Assembly (NCBI GenBank): GCA_903927685.1
Contig: CAIYOB010001639.1
Coordinates: 1-6,589 of the forward strand
Direction: 5' to 3'
Source: an uncultured Planctomycetaceae bacterium
GTDB taxonomy: Bacteria > Planctomycetota > Planctomycetia > Pirellulales > Pirellulaceae
Length of the DNA stretch: 6,589 bases
Both the position numbers and the translations under genes were made by a program. Of this stretch, positions 3,894 to 6,589 are shown in pieces; within the stretch, counting starts at the first letter, position 1, and each line of letters starts with the position of its first letter. The notes under the pieces were generated by a model. That model made no database searches. It was not told where the DNA came from and saw nothing but the letters and a program-made list of their open reading frames with translations.

Positions 3894-6589
3894 TTATTCG
3901 CGGGGCATCGTGTCTTGGAGAAACTCCAGCCGCACCGGGCCCAGCAGGCCGGACTTCGGGCTGCCGCGGTACCGGGTGGGAACGGTCAGGTAGTGATTGG
4001 CCAAGGTATTGAAGACCAGGATCTCGAGCCGGTTCTCGCCGGCCTGGACGAATTTGCTGATCTCCACCTTCCACGGCGGCGCTACCCGAATGCCCGCTTG
4101 CCGGCCGTTGACTCGCACCTCGGCGGTCGCGACGACTTGGCCCAAGTCGAGGACCACACGGCTGCCGATGTGGTCGGGCCCGAGTTGGACACTGCGGCGA
4201 TACCAGGCGCCGCCCGAATAGCATTCCAGGGCCGAGCCTTGCGACCAATCGCCAAGCGTCGTCGTCCCGACGCCACACTCCAACTGGATCGGCTCGGGGA
4301 TCGCCGCGCCGCCGTACGCCCCGCGCGACGGCTCGATCCGCAGTGCGACCAGGGCGTTGCCTGGAACCAGGCGGGTCAAGGTCAAACGGTACCGCGCGGC
4401 GCCCTTGTCGGTCGCCTGCTCCGGCGTCACGGTGACGGGCTGTCCATCCACCCAAGCCTCGACCGTGCCGTGGGCGGTCAGCCGCATGGCCTGCAAGCCC
4501 GGCGGCGCAACAAAGCGGTACCAGCAGGCCGGCTTGGCAACCAGCGGCAGGACGTCCAGGGGCACCAATCCCGGCCGATCGTACCAGGTCATCGCCAGCG
4601 GCGTCCGCGCGGCCGCCGCCGGTGCGGCAACGGCTTCCAATGCCACGTGCCCACGTCCCGGCTCGTCGTACCGCAGCAGGAGCGGATTGCCGCCCGCGTG
4701 CAACGCCACCGTCGTCGCGGCCTCGGGGACCGCGGCTCCGTTCAGGTATACCGCGGCCGGACGTCGTTCGCCGCCGCAGAGGAGCTTCGCATTGGTCGCC
4801 TGCGCCGCGAACGCGGTGGTCCACAGATAGTAGCGAGTCCCCGCGGGCTCCTCGACATACACCGTTTCGTTATGTCCGCCCTGGGGCTTGCCCAAGCGGA
4901 TGAAATCGTCGGACACGTTCTCCTTCAGCCCGTGCCAGCCCTGGTGCCCGGGGTCGCCTTCGAGACCCCAGCGCCAGGAGAAGGCATACGGCGTCCAGGT
5001 GTAGGCCTGGCCGCCGATCTCGACCGGCACGGCGGGATTGACGGCCTGGATCTTGGCGAGCGCGGCGTCCGCGGCGGCAGCGTCCAGATCCTTGGGCAGC
5101 GGGCCCAGCTTCCAGAACTTCTGGCCAAAGCCGTGCGTCACGCGGGGCCAGGCGGAATCGTCGAAGTCCGGCGCCTGCCAGCCCGGATTCGTGGCGGGCT
5201 CGTCGGCGTACCGGAAGATCCTCGCTTCCGCGCCGATCATGGTCTCCGTGATCGGCAGGCGGAAGTCGCCCCAGCGGTTGTCCATCGTCGGCTGGAGTTC
5301 AAACTGCCAGTCGCCGTCCAGTGTGATCGCCTCCGGGACCTGTTCACTTGCGGCAGGGCCGATCGCCGCTGCGCTGGGCGGCGCACCGCCGGGCGTGAAA
5401 ACGATGATCTGCGCCTCGTACGCTTCGAGTGGCATCCGGACCGCCGTGCGGCCCTTGTCCTGAGCCAGCACCGGCAGCGGTTTGGCCTCGCCGGTCCACG
5501 GATCCCAGCACTCCGGTCGGCCCACCGCGCGGAAACTGCACACCGATCCCCGCGGCGCGTCCATCACCAGGTAAACGTCGCGCGGGCCGACGCGGCGATG
5601 CGCCGCCCGCACCGGCGGATCGGCCTGGACGTCGCGGTCCAGCCGTCCGGCGACAGTGTCCAGCAACAAGGCGGAGACATCGCCGCGGCCGGAGCCCAAG
5701 TGCGCTTCGTGGACGTTCGTGGGGTCCGGGACGGCCAGCCCCGTCAGGTCTGCATCCGTCCGCCACGCCTCGCCGGCAGGACGAGTCAGCGTGTACCGCA
5801 GGTCTTCCGTCGACAGCTGCGTCTTGCCATCCTGGACGATCGCCAGGAACATGCCGGCCGTGCCGCGTCGGCCCGGCGCGTCGTGATCGCGGGCATCGAC
5901 GGTGACCACATCGTCCGGTTTCAACGTGACATCGCCGGTCCAGCCGGCCGTGTAGTCCGCGCCCGCGCACTGCCGGACGCCGTTGATGTACAACGCGCCC
6001 TCGTTGTCACACAGGAACCGGATGCGGCACGCCGCCGGCGCCGCTGCCGAACCTCGCCAGATGCCCTTGAGGTACACCTCCCGGACAGGTTCCTTGGCCC
6101 ATGCCCAGCGTCCCGTGAAACCACCGTCGTAGCTGCGGATCGGCGACGGCTCGCCCGCCAGCACTGAGACGCCCGTTCCGCCGGCGCCGCTGGTGCGGAT
6201 CGGAGGCCGAATGCCGGCTCGAGCCTCGGCCGCCGTGGCCCCGAACAACTCCCTGACCGCCTGGTCCAGTGCCGGGTCCTCGCGGCCTGCGCGATCGCTC
6301 GCCTCCGGCAAGTCCCCAACTGCGATTACGATCCCGCCGGCCCGGAAGAACTCACGGACCTTGTCCAGCGTAGACCAGCGGATGGCCCGCATCGCCGGCA
6401 GCACCAACACGCGATACGATGCCTCGGAGACGTGCAAGCGTCCGTCGCGGATCCGGGACCGCACCAATGATTCGTCATCCACATAGATGAAATCGTAGCC
6501 GTTCTGGAACAGAGTGCGGCCGGCGGCAAAGGCTGTGTCCGTCGCCTCGCGGCCGCCCGACTGAGCCTGCCCCGGACTGACCGGATACA
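3894..6589 (-). CDS. Large multidomain glycoside hydrolase, GH106-like (alpha-L-rhamnosidase-type), C-terminal 897 residues
   Basis: The frame is open from the right edge to TAA 3896-3894; the true start lies beyond the window, and the GTG at 6482 is only an internal codon. Parts in reading order: a Rossmann-like amidotransferase-type segment (about 6540-6240) with QNGYDFIYVDDESL, YRVLVLPAM and FFRAGGIVIAVGD; an inserted sugar-binding-like beta domain (about 6125-5780) with CDNEGALYINGV; a return to the family core at 5620-5390 with HRRVGPRDVYLVMD and GRPECWDPWTGE; a sandwich beginning GDWQFELQPTMDNRWGDFRL (near 5325-5265); WRWGLEGDPGHQGWHGLKE (near 4970-4920); and a C-terminal galactose-binding-like domain (4220-3910) with GGAWYRRSV, VRVNGRQAG and SGLLGPVRLEF. 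These resemble the C-terminal half of GH106-type rhamnosidases common in polysaccharide-degrading planctomycetes and verrucomicrobia. Such enzymes are usually exported. The catalytic barrel and any signal peptide are not visible, so substrate and activity are inference. No frameshift seen. Confidence 0.75.
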   Translation of the reverse strand, partial: YPVSPGQAQSGGREATDTAFAAGRTLFQNGYDFIYVDDESLVRSRIRDGRLHVSEASYRVLVLPAMRAIRWSTLDKVREFFRAGGIVIAVGDLPEASDRAGREDPALDQAVRELFGATAAEARAGIRPPIRTSGAGGTGVSVLAGEPSPIRSYDGGFTGRWAWAKEPVREVYLKGIWRGSAAAPAACRIRFLCDNEGALYINGVRQCAGADYTAGWTGDVTLKPDDVVTVDARDHDAPGRRGTAGMFLAIVQDGKTQLSTEDLRYTLTRPAGEAWRTDADLTGLAVPDPTNVHEAHLGSGRGDVSALLLDTVAGRLDRDVQADPPVRAAHRRVGPRDVYLVMDAPRGSVCSFRAVGRPECWDPWTGEAKPLPVLAQDKGRTAVRMPLEAYEAQIIVFTPGGAPPSAAAIGPAASEQVPEAITLDGDWQFELQPTMDNRWGDFRLPITETMIGAEARIFRYADEPATNPGWQAPDFDDSAWPRVTHGFGQKFWKLGPLPKDLDAAAADAALAKIQAVNPAVPVEIGGQAYTWTPYAFSWRWGLEGDPGHQGWHGLKENVSDDFIRLGKPQGGHNETVYVEEPAGTRYYLWTTAFAAQATNAKLLCGGERRPAAVYLNGAAVPEAATTVALHAGGNPLLLRYDEPGRGHVALEAVAAPAAAARTPLAMTWYDRPGLVPLDVLPLVAKPACWYRFVAPPGLQAMRLTAHGTVEAWVDGQPVTVTPEQATDKGAARYRLTLTRLVPGNALVALRIEPSRGAYGGAAIPEPIQLECGVGTTTLGDWSQGSALECYSGGAWYRRSVQLGPDHIGSRVVLDLGQVVATAEVRVNGRQAGIRVAPPWKVEISKFVQAGENRLEILVFNTLANHYLTVPTRYRGSPKSGLLGPVRLEFLQDTMPRE

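Noticed and set aside
3852..6167. 771-codon open frame on the plus strand opposite the glycoside hydrolase gene
   Set aside because: It is very rich in Arg, Ala, Gly and Pro and has no domain pattern. The minus frame carries recognisable domains throughout and stays open to the window edge, so this is a shadow.
6480..6482. GTG as the start of the glycoside hydrolase gene
   Set aside because: The frame stays open for 35 more codons to the window edge with a family-like sequence (FQNGYDFIYVDDES) spanning the GTG, so it is internal.

Overview
The window looks like a chromosomal piece of a GC-rich planctomycete, probably of the Pirellula/Rhodopirellula group or a relative. This is inferred from gene types, not from a marker gene. 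Four things point there: the tail of a DUF1080 (3-keto-disaccharide hydrolase) protein, a PurA with the variant phosphate-loop motif GDEAKGK, a remnant of the 'FSLRTL' membrane-anchored leucine-rich-repeat proteins common in that phylum, and a very large multidomain glycoside hydrolase.

Layout. Positions 2-166 (+) are the last 54 codons of a DUF1080-domain protein. A 208-base gap follows. It holds an 11-bp perfect hairpin just after that gene and a second, longer imperfect palindrome with arms of the 'GGGGACAGGACC' kind, which looks like a dispersed REP/MITE-type element. Then come three housekeeping genes in one direction with gaps of 13 and 21 bases, almost certainly one transcription unit: purA (375-1652, adenylosuccinate synthetase), uppS (1666-2430, isoprenyl/undecaprenyl diphosphate synthase) and cdsA (2452-3357, CDP-diacylglycerol synthase). 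UppS and CdsA supply the lipid carrier for cell-wall glycans and the activated precursor for phospholipids. PurA supplies the first step from IMP to AMP and has no direct biochemical link with the other two.

Positions 3358-3893 contain no intact gene. On the minus strand there is what appears to be a broken 'SLRTL' leucine-rich-repeat gene: a good N-terminal anchor runs into a stop, and a leucine-rich-repeat scrap continues in another frame. A GC-rich hairpin lies between this and the next gene. Positions 3894-6589 (-) are the C-terminal 897 residues of a large glycoside hydrolase resembling the GH106-like family of planctomycetes and verrucomicrobia. Its start and presumed catalytic barrel lie beyond the right edge.

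I see no CRISPR array, tRNA, rRNA, transposase gene, or convincing new multi-gene system. The most interesting points are the palindromic element in the purA leader, the decayed leucine-rich-repeat gene, and departures from textbook motifs in PurA and CdsA.
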